From the NCBI GenBank assembly GCA_014799805.1, contig JAAVHJ010000009.1:29926-93925 (forward strand): 64,000 nucleotides of DNA, given 5' to 3'. Origin of the DNA: Ruminococcus sp. (lineage in GTDB: Bacteria; Bacillota; Clostridia; Oscillospirales; Ruminococcaceae). The notes beneath the pieces are model-generated. The model was not told the DNA's origin. It saw nothing but the letters and a program-made list of their open reading frames with translations, and did no database searches. Position 1 is the first letter of the stretch; every line of letters starts with the position of its first letter. Shown one piece after another: positions 1-10,189 of the stretch. The position numbers were made by a program, and so were the translations under genes.

Positions 1-2
1 TT

Positions 3-1712
3 GCCAGCCGTTTAAAAGTCAATGTCTCCAAAGTTATTGGAAAACTCATGGGTCTTGGCATTATGGCCAGCATTAATGAAGAAATTGATTTCGATACAGC
101 TAGCATTGTTTCTGAAGAACTTGGTGCAAAAGTAGAAAAAGAAGTCATTATGACAATTGAAGAACGTTTGATTGAATCTGAAGAAGTTGACGAAGAAAAT
201 CAACAGGAAAGACCTCCAGTTGTTGTGGTTATGGGGCATGTTGACCACGGAAAGACTTCTATTTTGGACAGAATCCGTCATGCAAATGTGACTGCCTCTG
301 AAGCAGGTGGTATTACACAACATATTGGTGCTTATCAAGTCAAACACAATGGACAGACAATCACATTCTTAGATACCCCAGGACATGAAGCATTTACTTC
401 TATGAGAGCAAGAGGGGCAAATATTACAGACATTGCTGTATTAGTTGTTGCCGCTGACGATGGTATTATGCCACAGACAGTAGAATCTATTAATCATGCC
501 AAAGCCGCAGGTGTTTCTGTCATTGTTGCCATTAATAAAATGGACAAGGAAGCTGCTAATCCTGATAGAGTCCTGCAACAATTAACAGAATATGGTCTTG
601 TTTGTGAAGAATGGGGCGGTGATACAATTTGTATTCCTGTTTCTGCAAAAACTGGTGATGGCATTGATGAATTATTAGAAAATATTTTACTGGTTGCAGA
701 AGTCAAAGAATTAACTGCTAATCCAGACAGACTTGCAAAAGGTACTGTTGTAGAAGCCAGATTAGATAAAGGCAGAGGACCTATTGCAACGTTGTTAGTC
801 CAAAAAGGCACACTTCATACAGGAGATATTATTATTGCAGGTACTTCTGTTGGTAAAGTTCGTGTGATGACAAATTATCAAGGCAATGCAGTAAAAACAG
901 CAGGTCCTTCTGTTCCAGTAGAAATTACTGGTTTAGACGAAGTTCCAAGTGCAGGTGATATTTTTGACGCTGTAGAAGATGAACGTCTTGCAAAAGAACT
1001 TGTGGAACAAAGAAAACATGAAGCAAAAGAAGCAATGTTCCAAAATACTGGTCATAAATTAACGCTGGATAATTTATTCAGTCAGATTGCTGAGGGTGAA
1101 ACAAAAGAATTACCAGTCATTGTCAAAGCAGATGTGCAGGGCAGTGCAGAGGCTGTCAAGACTTCTCTTGAAAAATTATCCAATGATGAAGTCCGTGTGA
1201 AAGTCATTCATAGTGCAGTTGGTGCTGTCAAAGAAAGTGATGTCATGCTTGCAAGTGCATCTAATGCAATTATTGTTGGCTTTAATGTCAGACCTGACAA
1301 TGGAGCTGCGGAAAGTGCTGCCCGTGATGGTGTTGATATCAGATTATATAGAATTATTTATGACGCAATTGAAGAAATTACAACAGCTATGAAAGGTATG
1401 CTTGCACCAAAATTCAGAGAAGTGATTCTGGGCAAAGCCGAAGTCAGACAGTTATTTAAAATTTCCAGTGTTGGTACCGTTGCAGGCAGTTATGTATTAG
1501 AGGGCAAATTAACAAGACAGTGTCAGATTAGAATTGTCCGTGACGGCATTATTATTGCTGATGACCATATTGCGGGCTTACAAAGAATGAAAGATTCTGT
1601 CAAAGAAGTTGCCAGCGGTTATGAATGCGGTATTAGTCTTGAAAAATTCAATGATATTAAAACAGGTGATATTTTTGAAGCATATATTATGGAAGAATAC
1701 CAGCCAGATTAA
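3..1712 (+). CDS. infB: Translation initiation factor IF-2, 5' truncated by window edge
   Basis: GTPase that delivers fMet-tRNA to the 30S subunit and promotes subunit joining. The reading frame is open from base 3, and the residues before the first ATG ([20 protein letters not shown]) match the IF2 N-terminal domain, so the gene starts upstream of the window. The G1 motif GHVDHGKTS, the G2/G3 region with DTPGHEAF and the NKMD motif are all visible, followed by the usual domain II, III and IV sequence to the C-terminus. First gene of a co-directional group with rbfA, nrnA, truB and ribF, the conserved Firmicutes order. Identity is certain; only the N-terminal extent is unknown. Confidence 0.97.
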   Translation, partial: ASRLKVNVSKVIGKLMGLGIMASINEEIDFDTASIVSEELGAKVEKEVIMTIEERLIESEEVDEENQQERPPVVVVMGHVDHGKTSILDRIRHANVTASEAGGITQHIGAYQVKHNGQTITFLDTPGHEAFTSMRARGANITDIAVLVVAADDGIMPQTVESINHAKAAGVSVIVAINKMDKEAANPDRVLQQLTEYGLVCEEWGGDTICIPVSAKTGDGIDELLENILLVAEVKELTANPDRLAKGTVVEARLDKGRGPIATLLVQKGTLHTGDIIIAGTSVGKVRVMTNYQGNAVKTAGPSVPVEITGLDEVPSAGDIFDAVEDERLAKELVEQRKHEAKEAMFQNTGHKLTLDNLFSQIAEGETKELPVIVKADVQGSAEAVKTSLEKLSNDEVRVKVIHSAVGAVKESDVMLASASNAIIVGFNVRPDNGAAESAARDGVDIRLYRIIYDAIEEITTAMKGMLAPKFREVILGKAEVRQLFKISSVGTVAGSYVLEGKLTRQCQIRIVRDGIIIADDHIAGLQRMKDSVKEVASGYECGISLEKFNDIKTGDIFEAYIMEEYQPD

Positions 1713-1770
1713 TTTATATTTTTAAAATTCAAAAAAATAGCAGATTCTCACAGAAAGGAAAAAATGCATT

Positions 1771-2133
1771 ATGCCAAGTTTTAAAAACAGTCGTATGTCT
1801 GAAGATATTCGCAGAGAATTACCAGATATTTTCAGACAAGTAAAAGACCCTAGAGTTAGCAATATGCTATCTGTTGTACGTGTGGAACTTGCGGGAGATG
1901 GTTCTCATTGTAAAGTATATATTTCTAGTCTGTTAGGCATGGAAGATACGAAACAATCTGTGAAAGGCTTACAAAGTGCGTCTGGATTTATTCGCCGTGA
2001 ATTATTTGCAAGATTAAAAATGAAAAAAAGTCCTGAATTTCATTTTATTGCAGATGATTCCATTGCAAGAGGTGCAGAAATTACAAATAAACTTGAAAAA
2101 ATTATCTCTGCGGAGGACGAAACGCATGAATAA
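1771..2133 (+). CDS. rbfA: Ribosome-binding factor A
   Basis: Small KH-like 30S maturation factor that binds near the 5' region of 16S rRNA. The 120-residue length is normal. Family features seen: the N-terminal R-x-S-E-x-I-R-R-E pattern, the DPR motif in KDPRVSNMLSVVRVEL, and the S-A-S-G-F-I-R-R-E-L segment. A GAAAGG ribosome-binding site lies about 11 bases before the ATG. It sits 58 bp after infB and its 3' end overlaps the start of the next gene. Confidence 0.95.
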   Translation: MPSFKNSRMSEDIRRELPDIFRQVKDPRVSNMLSVVRVELAGDGSHCKVYISSLLGMEDTKQSVKGLQSASGFIRRELFARLKMKKSPEFHFIADDSIARGAEITNKLEKIISAEDETHE

Positions 2134-3088
2134 AATTAATATTCCTGAAACAGCAGAATTTCTTAAAAATTGCGAAGATGTGCATATTTTAATTCACAGA
2201 AGCCCTGATGGTGATTGTATCGGGGCAGGGTATTCTCTGCAAGCGGTTTTAAAATCACTGGGCAAACGTGCCAAAGTATTATGTGCGGATGAAATTCCTG
2301 AACGATTTGATTTTCTGAAACCTGAAAAATCTGAAAAACCAGAAGAAGATTTTATAGCCAAAACTATTATTTCTGTAGATGTCGCTGATACGAAATTATT
2401 AGGCAGTCTGGAAGAAATTTATTCTGGAAAAATTCAGCTCTGCATTGACCATCATGTGTCTAATAAATGTTATGCTGAAACATTATTACTGGAAGAAAAT
2501 GCCTCTGCAACTTGTGAAATATTATATCAATTATATCGCTATATGCATATTAAATTCACAGAACAAATTGCAAAATGCTTATTTACAGGCATGTCTACAG
2601 ATACAGGCTGTTTTAAATTTGAAAATACAACACCAGAAGCACATATTTTTACAGCAGAATTAATGCGTGAATTTCCTGATATCAGATATGGCTTAATTAA
2701 CCGCCAGATGTTTGATGTGAAAAGCCCGTCCAGAATTAAAGCTGAAATGCTTATGCTTAGCCAAATGGAATATTATTTTAATAATCAATGCACGATTGTT
2801 TGGGCAACATTGGAATTATGCCAGAAACATCAAGTTGATGAAAAAGACATGGAAGGCTTAACAAGTTTGTCTTTACAGCCAGAAGGCGTAGAAGTTGGCA
2901 TTACATTTCGGGAGCGTGAACCGAATGTTTTTAAAGTTTCTATGCGTTCTGCTAAAGATGTAAATGTTTCTGAAATTTGTCAGATTTTTGGCGGTGGTGG
3001 TCATGTGAAAGCCGCTGGTTGCTTATTAAAAGGCTCTCCAGACGAAGTCAGGAAAAAAGTCTTGCAAGCGGTGGAAAAAGCATTATGA
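2126..3088 (+). CDS. nrnA: DHH-family phosphoesterase, NrnA-like (oligoribonuclease/pAp phosphatase)
   Basis: Bifunctional nanoRNase and 3'-phosphoadenosine 5'-phosphate phosphatase family, cytosolic and Mn-dependent. Seen: an N-terminal RSPDGDCIGAG metal motif, SVDVAD, the diagnostic DHH in IDHHVSN, and the C-terminal DHHA1 glycine motif GGGGHVKAAG. The frame is open further upstream, but the ATG at 2126 is preferred. It follows a CGGAGG site at 2111-2116, overlaps the rbfA stop by 8 nt, and gives a 320-residue protein of normal length. It links to truB by an ATGA overlap. Confidence 0.92.
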   Translation: MNKINIPETAEFLKNCEDVHILIHRSPDGDCIGAGYSLQAVLKSLGKRAKVLCADEIPERFDFLKPEKSEKPEEDFIAKTIISVDVADTKLLGSLEEIYSGKIQLCIDHHVSNKCYAETLLLEENASATCEILYQLYRYMHIKFTEQIAKCLFTGMSTDTGCFKFENTTPEAHIFTAELMREFPDIRYGLINRQMFDVKSPSRIKAEMLMLSQMEYYFNNQCTIVWATLELCQKHQVDEKDMEGLTSLSLQPEGVEVGITFREREPNVFKVSMRSAKDVNVSEICQIFGGGGHVKAAGCLLKGSPDEVRKKVLQAVEKAL

Positions 3089-4005
3089 ATAGTAATTTAA
3101 ATGGCATTCTCTGTGTGGATAAACCTGCTGGATTTACGTCTTTTGATGTCATTGCGAAATTACGTGGCATTCTAAAAATGAAACGTTTGGGACATGCGGG
3201 AACGCTTGACCCTATGGCAACGGGTGTATTGCCTGTATTTGTGGGCTATGCAACGAAAGCTTGTGGAATCTTGCCAAATGAAGATAAAATTTATATTGCA
3301 GAATTTCAACTTGGTAAAATTTCTGATACACAGGACAGCACTGGAAAAATTTTAGAAACACATGATTTTACTGGTATTTCTAAACAAGATATTTTAGATT
3401 CTGTTCCTACTGGTGAAATTATGCAAATTCCCCCTATGTATTCCGCCGTTTCTGTGAATGGCAAAAGGCTTTATGAATTGGCTCGTGAGGGAAAAGAAAT
3501 TGAACGTCAGGCAAGACCTGTATCTATTAAATTAGTCTACTGCACAGGTATCAATCCAGAAACAGGAAAAGGAACATTAGAAATTCATTGTGGAAAAGGG
3601 ACTTATGTCAGAACACTGATTCATGATATGGGAAAAACTTTAGGCTGTGGAGCTGTTATGACGAATTTAAGGCGTTCTTATGCAAGCGGTTTTGCTTTGA
3701 ATTCTTGTTATTCACTGGAACAAATTCAAGAATTTGCTGATAAAAATAATATTTCTAAAATTATTATCCCCATTGAAAAAGCATTCAGCTCCTTGCCTGT
3801 TGTGAATTTAAATGTCAAACAAACAAAGCTTTATCGCAATGGCGTAAAATTAGATTTGTCACAGTTTGCTATAAATTTTAAATCACAGCAATATGCGGTT
3901 TATGGCACAGATGGCTTTCTTGGAACAGCTTTGCCTGATTTGGAACAGAATTGCTTACGCATTGAACGCAATTTATGCGAGCCGTTGCACCGAAATGAGG
4001 TGTAA
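3085..4005 (+). CDS. truB: tRNA pseudouridine(55) synthase TruB
   Basis: Converts U55 of the tRNA T-loop to pseudouridine. The catalytic motif GHAGTLDPMATGVL, with the nucleophilic Asp, is near residue 40, and the N-terminal GILCVDKPAGFTSFDV motif is typical. The start at 3085 overlaps the nrnA stop as ATGA, so the genes are translationally coupled; a longer in-frame extension inside nrnA is discarded. 306 residues, normal length with a C-terminal PUA-like region. Part of the infB-ribF operon. Confidence 0.95.
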   Translation: MNSNLNGILCVDKPAGFTSFDVIAKLRGILKMKRLGHAGTLDPMATGVLPVFVGYATKACGILPNEDKIYIAEFQLGKISDTQDSTGKILETHDFTGISKQDILDSVPTGEIMQIPPMYSAVSVNGKRLYELAREGKEIERQARPVSIKLVYCTGINPETGKGTLEIHCGKGTYVRTLIHDMGKTLGCGAVMTNLRRSYASGFALNSCYSLEQIQEFADKNNISKIIIPIEKAFSSLPVVNLNVKQTKLYRNGVKLDLSQFAINFKSQQYAVYGTDGFLGTALPDLEQNCLRIERNLCEPLHRNEV

Positions 4006-4006
4006 C

Positions 4007-4861
4007 ATGCAAAAAACTTCTGTTGCATTAGGATTATTTGACGGCGTACATCTTGGACATAGAGCTGTTTTGCAAGAAGCAAAAAAATCTGATTTTATTC
4101 CAGTTGTGTTCACATTTCCAGCAGAAACCGCTGTCAGAAAAAATTCAGGTGGTTATATTTATTCCAGTCATACCAGAAATTTTATTTTAAACCGTGATTT
4201 TAAATTTCAAGTGGCTTGCATGGATTTTGAACAGCTCCGTAATTTATCTGGTGAAGCGTTCGCAGAAAAAATTTTATGTCAAGAATTACATGCAAGTCAT
4301 GTGACTTGTGGCTATGATTTTAAATTTGGCTATCATGCGTCTTGTAATATAGAAGATTTAAAAAATTTCGGAAAAAAATTTCATTTTACAGTAAAGCTTG
4401 TGAACGCTGTCAAGCAAGATAAGCAAATTATTTCTTCTACAGAAATTAGAAAATTATTGCTTGCAGGCGAAATTGAAAAAGCAAATACATTTCTGGGTAT
4501 GCCCTATTTCATTTTAGAAAAAGTTTCTCATGGCGCACAACTTGGCAGAACAATTCATTTTCCTACGATTAATCAAGTATTTCATGAAAATCAGCTTGTG
4601 CCTAAATTTGGTGTGTATGCCTCTCAGACAAGAACACCTGACGGGAAATATTATCATTCTATTACAAATATTGGCATCAAACCAACAGTCAATTATAACG
4701 GCTTGCCTTTAGCAGAGACTTATATTAAAAATTTTTCTGGTGATTTATATGATAAAAATCTGCAAGTAAGATTATTAAAATTTATTCGTCCTGAAATGAA
4801 ATTTGATTCTGTGCAGGCATTAACAAGGCAAATGCAGGAAGATTTAAAATTTTGTTGTTGA
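4007..4861 (+). CDS. ribF: Bifunctional riboflavin kinase / FMN adenylyltransferase
   Basis: Makes FMN and then FAD from riboflavin. The N-terminal adenylyltransferase domain shows GLFDGVHLGHRAVLQEA, with the HxGH nucleotidyl-transfer motif, and SSTEIRKLLLAG. The C-terminal kinase domain shows GRTIHFPTIN, GVYAS and NIGIKPT. The start at 4007 is preceded by ATGAGG at 3995-4000 and lies 1 bp after the truB stop. 284 residues, slightly short but complete. Last gene of the operon before a new promoter. Confidence 0.93.
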   Translation: MQKTSVALGLFDGVHLGHRAVLQEAKKSDFIPVVFTFPAETAVRKNSGGYIYSSHTRNFILNRDFKFQVACMDFEQLRNLSGEAFAEKILCQELHASHVTCGYDFKFGYHASCNIEDLKNFGKKFHFTVKLVNAVKQDKQIISSTEIRKLLLAGEIEKANTFLGMPYFILEKVSHGAQLGRTIHFPTINQVFHENQLVPKFGVYASQTRTPDGKYYHSITNIGIKPTVNYNGLPLAETYIKNFSGDLYDKNLQVRLLKFIRPEMKFDSVQALTRQMQEDLKFCC

Positions 4862-4891
4862 TGTTTTGATTTTCTGCTTTTTGTCACATGC

Positions 4892-4919
4892 CTGACACAT
4901 AATTATAGTAAGCTATAAT
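4892..4919 (+). promoter_or_regulatory. Sigma-A promoter of the ABC exporter cluster
   Basis: CTGACA at 4892-4897, a 16-nt spacer, then TATAAT at 4914-4919. It lies in the gap after ribF and about 45 nt before the ABC ATPase start. Confidence 0.65.
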
Positions 4920-4965
4920 TATTATAATTATCTATCATGAATCATGAAAGGAAGTGATGTTATTC

Positions 4966-5925
4966 ATGATTGAAGTCAAAAATTTGACGAAACATTATGG
5001 CGATAAAAAAGCCGTCAATGATATTAGTTTTACAGTCAATGACGGTGAAATTTTGGGCTTTTTAGGTCCGAACGGTGCAGGAAAATCTACCACGATGAAT
5101 ATGCTGACAGGGTATATTTCTTCTACATCTGGACAGGCATTTATTAATGGCGTCGATATTCTGGAAGAACCTATTAAAGCAAAATCTTTTATTGGCTATC
5201 TGCCAGAAATTCCGCCCTTATATGTAGATATGACAGTACATGCTTATTTAAATTTCATGTTTGATTTGAAAAAATGCAAATTGCCCAGACGTTCGCATTT
5301 GAAAGATGTCATGACGCTATGTAAAATTATTGATGTAGAAAACAGATTAATTAAAAATTTATCAAAGGGCTATAAACAACGTGTTGGCTTAGCACAGGCT
5401 TTAATTAACAATCCGCCTGTGTTAATTCTGGACGAGCCGACAGTCGGACTTGACCCAAAGCAAATTATTGAAATCAGGACATTAATCAAACGTCTTGGCA
5501 AAAATCATACTGTAATTTTATCTTCACATATTTTATCTGAAATTCAAGCTGTTTGTGACAGAGTGATTATTATTAATCATGGTGTGATTTCAGCCGATGA
5601 TACAGCAACGAATTTATCTAATAAAGTCAGCACTGACCATAGAATTATTGCCAGAATCGATGGACCTAAAGCAGAAATATTACAGGCAATTCGTGCAGTT
5701 AATGGCATTAAATACGTTCGTGCAGACATGGAACGTGAAAAAAATATTTATGATTTTGAAATTGAAGCAGAACCAGGAATTGATATTCGTCGTGATATTA
5801 ATAAAATTACAAGAGAACATAACTGGGATATTTTATTATTAAAAACAATGGAAATGACACTGGAAGATATTTTCTTAAAAATTACAATGGGTGAAACAGT
5901 GCAAATGAAAGGAGATAAAACATAA
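4966..5925 (+). CDS. ABC transporter ATP-binding protein (GldA-like)
   Basis: ATPase subunit of an ABC-2-type exporter. Walker A GPNGAGKST, signature LSKGYKQRVGLAQAL, Walker B VLILDEPTVGLD and the H-loop SSHILSE are all present, so it should be active. The C-terminal 100 residues are the extra domain common in this subfamily. The start is ambiguous: a GTG at 4954 and an ATG at 4957 are in frame upstream. The ATG at 4966 gives the family-typical MIEVKNLTKHYG, while the AAAGGA site at 4947-4952 is closer to 4957. The following permease starts at the stop codon. Substrate is not predictable from sequence. Confidence 0.88.
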   Translation: MIEVKNLTKHYGDKKAVNDISFTVNDGEILGFLGPNGAGKSTTMNMLTGYISSTSGQAFINGVDILEEPIKAKSFIGYLPEIPPLYVDMTVHAYLNFMFDLKKCKLPRRSHLKDVMTLCKIIDVENRLIKNLSKGYKQRVGLAQALINNPPVLILDEPTVGLDPKQIIEIRTLIKRLGKNHTVILSSHILSEIQAVCDRVIIINHGVISADDTATNLSNKVSTDHRIIARIDGPKAEILQAIRAVNGIKYVRADMEREKNIYDFEIEAEPGIDIRRDINKITREHNWDILLLKTMEMTLEDIFLKITMGETVQMKGDKT

Positions 5926-6629
5926 TGGGTGCTATTTATCGGCGGGAAGTTGGTGCTTTTTTTTCATCTAGTATTGCTTATATTTTTTTAGCAGTGTTTT
6001 ATATTTTTGCGGGTTTTTTCTTTACACTGGATAATATCGCCGTTGGTTCTACGAATTTATCAGGCGTGTTTTCAACACTGTTTTTTATTAGTATTTTTTT
6101 AATTCCCATTTTGACAATGCGTTTGTTTAGTGAAGAAAAAAAACAACGAACAGAACAAGGTTTATTGACAGCTCCAGTTTCTTTGAATGGCATTGTGCTA
6201 GGCAAATATTTTGCAGCACTGACTATTTTTGTCATTGCAGTTAGTATTATATTTATTTATGGCTTTATTTTAAGCTTATATGGCACAGTTGCCTGGCTGA
6301 CTTTGTTTGCAAATTATTTGGCAATTATTTTAGTTGGGTCTGCATTTATTGCAGTTGGTTTATTTATTTCATCTTTGACAGAAAATCAACTGGTAGCTGC
6401 CATTGGTGGTATTATATGTTTGGCTATGTTATTTTTAATTGATATAGTAGCCTCTTTTGTGAAAATAGACTGGTTACAGAGTTTATTATATGACTTGTCT
6501 TTTTATACAAGATATTATGAATTTACATGTGGTATTTTTAATCTCTCTAGTGTATTATTTTATTTCAGTACAGCTGTATTATTTAATTTTTTCACTGTGA
6601 GAGTATTTGAAAAACGCCGTTGGAGCTAA
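5925..6629 (+). CDS. ABC-2 type permease subunit (GldF-like)
   Basis: Integral membrane subunit of the preceding ATPase, with about six hydrophobic segments over 234 residues. The motif TMRLFSEEKKQRTEQGLLTAPVS, split here by residues 64-86, is typical of the gliding-motility-type ABC permease family: a cytoplasmic coupling segment between the second and third membrane spans. The start overlaps the ATPase stop by one base. Such gene sets occur widely in non-gliding Clostridia, so the gliding name reflects homology only. Confidence 0.82.
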   Translation: MGAIYRREVGAFFSSSIAYIFLAVFYIFAGFFFTLDNIAVGSTNLSGVFSTLFFISIFLIPILTMRLFSEEKKQRTEQGLLTAPVSLNGIVLGKYFAALTIFVIAVSIIFIYGFILSLYGTVAWLTLFANYLAIILVGSAFIAVGLFISSLTENQLVAAIGGIICLAMLFLIDIVASFVKIDWLQSLLYDLSFYTRYYEFTCGIFNLSSVLFYFSTAVLFNFFTVRVFEKRRWS

Positions 6630-6644
6630 GAAAGGAGCAGGATT

Positions 6645-8267
6645 ATGGCTGATTTAGAAAATCAAAATCAATCAGAAACTCCTGTTTCTGATCACAAAAA
6701 TATTAAAAAATCCAAAAAGCCTATTAATTTAGCCAGACGTAAAAAATTAAAATACGGCAGTGTCGCAACAGCAATTACTTGTACAGTAATAGCAGTGGTT
6801 GTATTATTAAATATTTTAGTCAGTGTGCTTGTTGAAAAATATCCTTTGAAATTGGATTTAACAGAAGAAGGAAAATTTGAAATTTCTGAACAAAGCATAG
6901 AATATTTAAAAAATTTAGAAAAAGATGTGAATTTTACAGTGCTAATGGCGGAAAGTAATTTTCAAAGCAGTAATTCTGCCATGAAAATGGTTTCTGAAAT
7001 TTTAGAAAAATATACACAATATTCTGATAAAGTGCATTTAAGCTATGTTGACCCGACAAGTAATCCTGATGTTGTAAATACGTATCAGGAAAATTATGCA
7101 GCTTCTCTCACAGAGGGTGATATCATCGTTTCTGATAGTTCTGATAATACAAAACTTCGTGTTGTGAATATTGGTAATTTATTTACTTATGACCAGCAGA
7201 AATATTATTATTATTACTATTATGGCTCTGGTTCACTGGAAGATTGCATTACTGGTTTTCAGGGCGAACAGGATTTAACTTCTGCCCTGATGTATGTAAC
7301 GGATGCAAATCCAATTTCTGTTGGAATCTTGACAACAGCAAATGGTGAAGCTTTATTCAATACAAGTTACCACACAAATTCACTTTCTGCAATGGCACAG
7401 AGTTTATTTAAAAATGGCTATGATATAGAATATTTAGATTTATATACTGGTGAAGCTGATTTTGAAAATTATGATATGTTAATTCTTCCTGCACCTGTGA
7501 ATGATTTAACGACAAATGCAATTGATAATTTATCTGCATTTTTATATCATGACGGCGAATATAATAAAAATTTAATTTATATCGCTGATTATACACAGGG
7601 AGATACGCCACATCTTGATGAATTTTTAGAAACATGGGGCATTCAAGTCACAAAAAATATTGCTATGGAAAGTGATTCTAATACAGCACAGCAAGTGACT
7701 TTATCTAATAGCAGAGGGTCAATTCCTGTACCTGTAGTCACAATTGCAGATGAAGCATCTGGTGCAAACCTTGCCAATGCATCATTGCCAATTGTTGCAC
7801 CATTTTGCCGTACGATTAATTTGCTTTGGAATTCTAAAAGCAGTGGCGTGACTTCGGCTTTATTGCAGACTTCGGATTCTGTTTATTTAAATGCTATGAA
7901 TGAAGAATCACAAAATACAGATACAAATCCTGCCGGTACACAGAATATTATGGCTGTTTCTAAACGCAGTACGATAATAGATAATACTTCACATGCAAGC
8001 AATCTATTAGTGATGGGTTCTGTATTTTTATTTGATGTAAATTTAATGCAGGATAATTCTTATAATAATGCAGAATATTTTATTTCTGCAGTGAACATGA
8101 TTTCTGGCAAGGATAATAATTTAGTCATTGCTTCTAAAGATTTAACAAGTGAAACAATTACAATTACAACGGCTGGTGTGCGTGGTATTTATATTGTAAC
8201 TTTTATTATTCCAAGTGCAGTCATTGCAATTGGCGTTTGGGTGTTCTTAAGGAGAAAAAATAAATGA
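6645..8267 (+). CDS. GldG-like ABC transporter auxiliary membrane protein
   Basis: 540 residues: a basic N-terminal cytoplasmic tail, one membrane span at about 38-65, a large extracytoplasmic region and a second span near the C-terminus followed by RRKNK. This matches the ABC_transp_aux/GldG architecture found next to such ATPase-permease pairs. AAAGGAG lies before the ATG. A run of seven tyrosines occurs near residue 190. The stop overlaps the next start by 4 nt, so the four genes are one operon. Molecular role is not known. Confidence 0.75.
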   Translation: MADLENQNQSETPVSDHKNIKKSKKPINLARRKKLKYGSVATAITCTVIAVVVLLNILVSVLVEKYPLKLDLTEEGKFEISEQSIEYLKNLEKDVNFTVLMAESNFQSSNSAMKMVSEILEKYTQYSDKVHLSYVDPTSNPDVVNTYQENYAASLTEGDIIVSDSSDNTKLRVVNIGNLFTYDQQKYYYYYYYGSGSLEDCITGFQGEQDLTSALMYVTDANPISVGILTTANGEALFNTSYHTNSLSAMAQSLFKNGYDIEYLDLYTGEADFENYDMLILPAPVNDLTTNAIDNLSAFLYHDGEYNKNLIYIADYTQGDTPHLDEFLETWGIQVTKNIAMESDSNTAQQVTLSNSRGSIPVPVVTIADEASGANLANASLPIVAPFCRTINLLWNSKSSGVTSALLQTSDSVYLNAMNEESQNTDTNPAGTQNIMAVSKRSTIIDNTSHASNLLVMGSVFLFDVNLMQDNSYNNAEYFISAVNMISGKDNNLVIASKDLTSETITITTAGVRGIYIVTFIIPSAVIAIGVWVFLRRKNK

Positions 8268-9868
8268 GTGATAACCAGCAAGAGCAGAAATATTTGATTG
8301 AAAATGAAACAACAGATATTGGCAAAGATACATTCTTTGCTGATATACCTGCTGTTTCAGAGCAAACAGTGCCTAAACATGGCATGTCAAAAAATTTAAA
8401 AAGCTTGATACTTGCAATTGCAGTATTACTATTATTAGGCGGAGCTTTGCTAATTATTATGTTAATTAATAAGCAAGAAAAAGATTCACAGCCCATTGAT
8501 ACAGAATCTATTCAAAATGCATTACTAGATGATGAAGATAGTGTCATTATGCTAAATCCTGAAATTTCTGATGATGTAGAAAAAATTGAGATTTCTAATA
8601 CTGATAATTTTGAAGTGTATTTGCAGACAAAAGCAACAGAAGATACAAAAGCGATTTATGCCATTCAAGGCTTAGAAGATATTGCATTAGATACAGGGCT
8701 GATTTCTACACTGGTGAATAATGCAAGTGAATTTTCCGCAAATAGCTTAGTGGAAGAAAATGTATCTGATTTTGCAAAATATGGTTTAGATAATCCTAAT
8801 GCAAAAGTAATCATGCACTATACTGACGGCACAGCATTTGCATTTTCTGTTGGAAGTGTTTTTCCTATGGACGACTCACAGACATATTGCGAAGTAAATG
8901 GCAGTGTTTATCTTGTGAAAAGTTCTCTGATGGCAAATTATCAGAAAAATAGCTTTGCATTTGTTTCTAATGTCATGCTGGAAAAACCAGAAGAAGAACC
9001 AATTGTAGAATCTTTGCGGATAGAACGACAAGATTTAGATTATGACATGCAGATAGAATATGATTCTGAAAATGCAGAAGATACTTCTGTTGGTGGTAAT
9101 TTTTCAACGCATATTATGCTGGAGCCTGTGAGAGTTTATTTAAATATTGACAAAACGCCTGATATTACAAATGGCATGTTTGGCTTAACTGCTGTGGAAA
9201 TTGCAAAAATTCACCCGTCAGAAACAGATTTAAAAAATGCAGGCATTGATAATCCGTTTTGTTCTGTTACAATGAACTGTGATGACGGCAATGATTATAT
9301 TTTGCATTTTGGGAAGAAATATACAACTGAAAATGGCACAGAAGCTTATTATGCTTATCTTGAAGGAACAAATATAATTTACGGCGTTGCAGAAACAAGA
9401 GCTGTCTGGACAACTGTTTTACCAAATGAGATTCACTCTGCTAATATTTTTAATACAAATGTCTGGCATATTGCCACACTGGATATTACAACAAGCAATC
9501 AACAAGAATTGCATTTTGTCGGTTCAGGAGAAGATGCAGATAGTTATATTGTCACAAAAAATAATGAATCCTGTGATACAGAACGTTTTCGATTATTATA
9601 CAGATTTTTATTAAATATTTACGGCGATGAGCTGTTTTTTGAAACAGATTTGCCAAGTACAAATCCAGATGTAGAAGTGCATTTGACAACACAAGACAAT
9701 AAAGAGGACTATACAATATCTTTTTATAAATTGACAGATATGAATGCAATGATTGCTGTAAATGGCGTGCCGACTTATAAAATTCGGTCATCCTGTATTG
9801 ACACTATCTGGCATAATCTTGAAATTTTTGATAATTTTGATGAAGAATTTAGCTTGACATGGCAATAA
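8264..9868 (+). CDS. DUF4340-like membrane-anchored protein
   Basis: 534 residues with a cytoplasmic N-terminus, one membrane span at about 45-68 and a long acidic extracellular part. Two similar halves are visible: the pattern FAKYGLDNPNAKVIMHYTDG recurs later as LKNAGIDNPFCSVTMNCDDG, each followed by a glycine-bearing strand (FSVGSVF, LHFGKKY). This repeat is characteristic of DUF4340 proteins, which usually follow the GldG-like gene. ATGA overlap with the upstream gene. Function unknown; presumably part of the exporter complex. Confidence 0.72.
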   Translation: MSDNQQEQKYLIENETTDIGKDTFFADIPAVSEQTVPKHGMSKNLKSLILAIAVLLLLGGALLIIMLINKQEKDSQPIDTESIQNALLDDEDSVIMLNPEISDDVEKIEISNTDNFEVYLQTKATEDTKAIYAIQGLEDIALDTGLISTLVNNASEFSANSLVEENVSDFAKYGLDNPNAKVIMHYTDGTAFAFSVGSVFPMDDSQTYCEVNGSVYLVKSSLMANYQKNSFAFVSNVMLEKPEEEPIVESLRIERQDLDYDMQIEYDSENAEDTSVGGNFSTHIMLEPVRVYLNIDKTPDITNGMFGLTAVEIAKIHPSETDLKNAGIDNPFCSVTMNCDDGNDYILHFGKKYTTENGTEAYYAYLEGTNIIYGVAETRAVWTTVLPNEIHSANIFNTNVWHIATLDITTSNQQELHFVGSGEDADSYIVTKNNESCDTERFRLLYRFLLNIYGDELFFETDLPSTNPDVEVHLTTQDNKEDYTISFYKLTDMNAMIAVNGVPTYKIRSSCIDTIWHNLEIFDNFDEEFSLTWQ

Positions 9869-9905
9869 TTTCATGTCAAGTCACTACAGAAAGGAGTTTG
9901 ATTAT

Positions 9906-10169
9906 ATGAATTTTATGATGTATAAGGGTTATCCTCTTGTTCGCAAAGAAAATGAATTATATTATGGCTATATGAGTGAACCCTATGTTGTGTTTTTAAG
10001 AATCGAAAAAACACAAAAAGAATATGGCATTATGACTGCTAAGAAAATAGAATTTTATCAAATGTCAACGGATTTAGACCATCCTAAAATTACACAACGT
10101 GCGGAACGTGATAATTTATATGAAGCACTTGATGTTGCGTCTGAATGGCTGAGCCGTTCTAAATCTTAA
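9906..10169 (+). CDS. Small conserved protein of unknown function
   Basis: 87-residue acidic soluble protein, not recognised. The start at 9906 is chosen over an upstream ATG at 9873 because AAGGAG lies at 9891-9896, nine bases before it. It sits between the exporter cluster and the cyclophilin gene with short gaps on both sides, so it is probably co-transcribed. No signal peptide or cysteine motif is seen. Confidence 0.7.
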   Translation: MNFMMYKGYPLVRKENELYYGYMSEPYVVFLRIEKTQKEYGIMTAKKIEFYQMSTDLDHPKITQRAERDNLYEALDVASEWLSRSKS

Positions 10170-10189
10170 AAACTCTAAGGAGATTTAAC

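Noticed and set aside
48..1712. infB starting at the ATG at 48
   Set aside because: The frame is open to base 3 with clear IF2 sequence; the gene is cut by the window edge.
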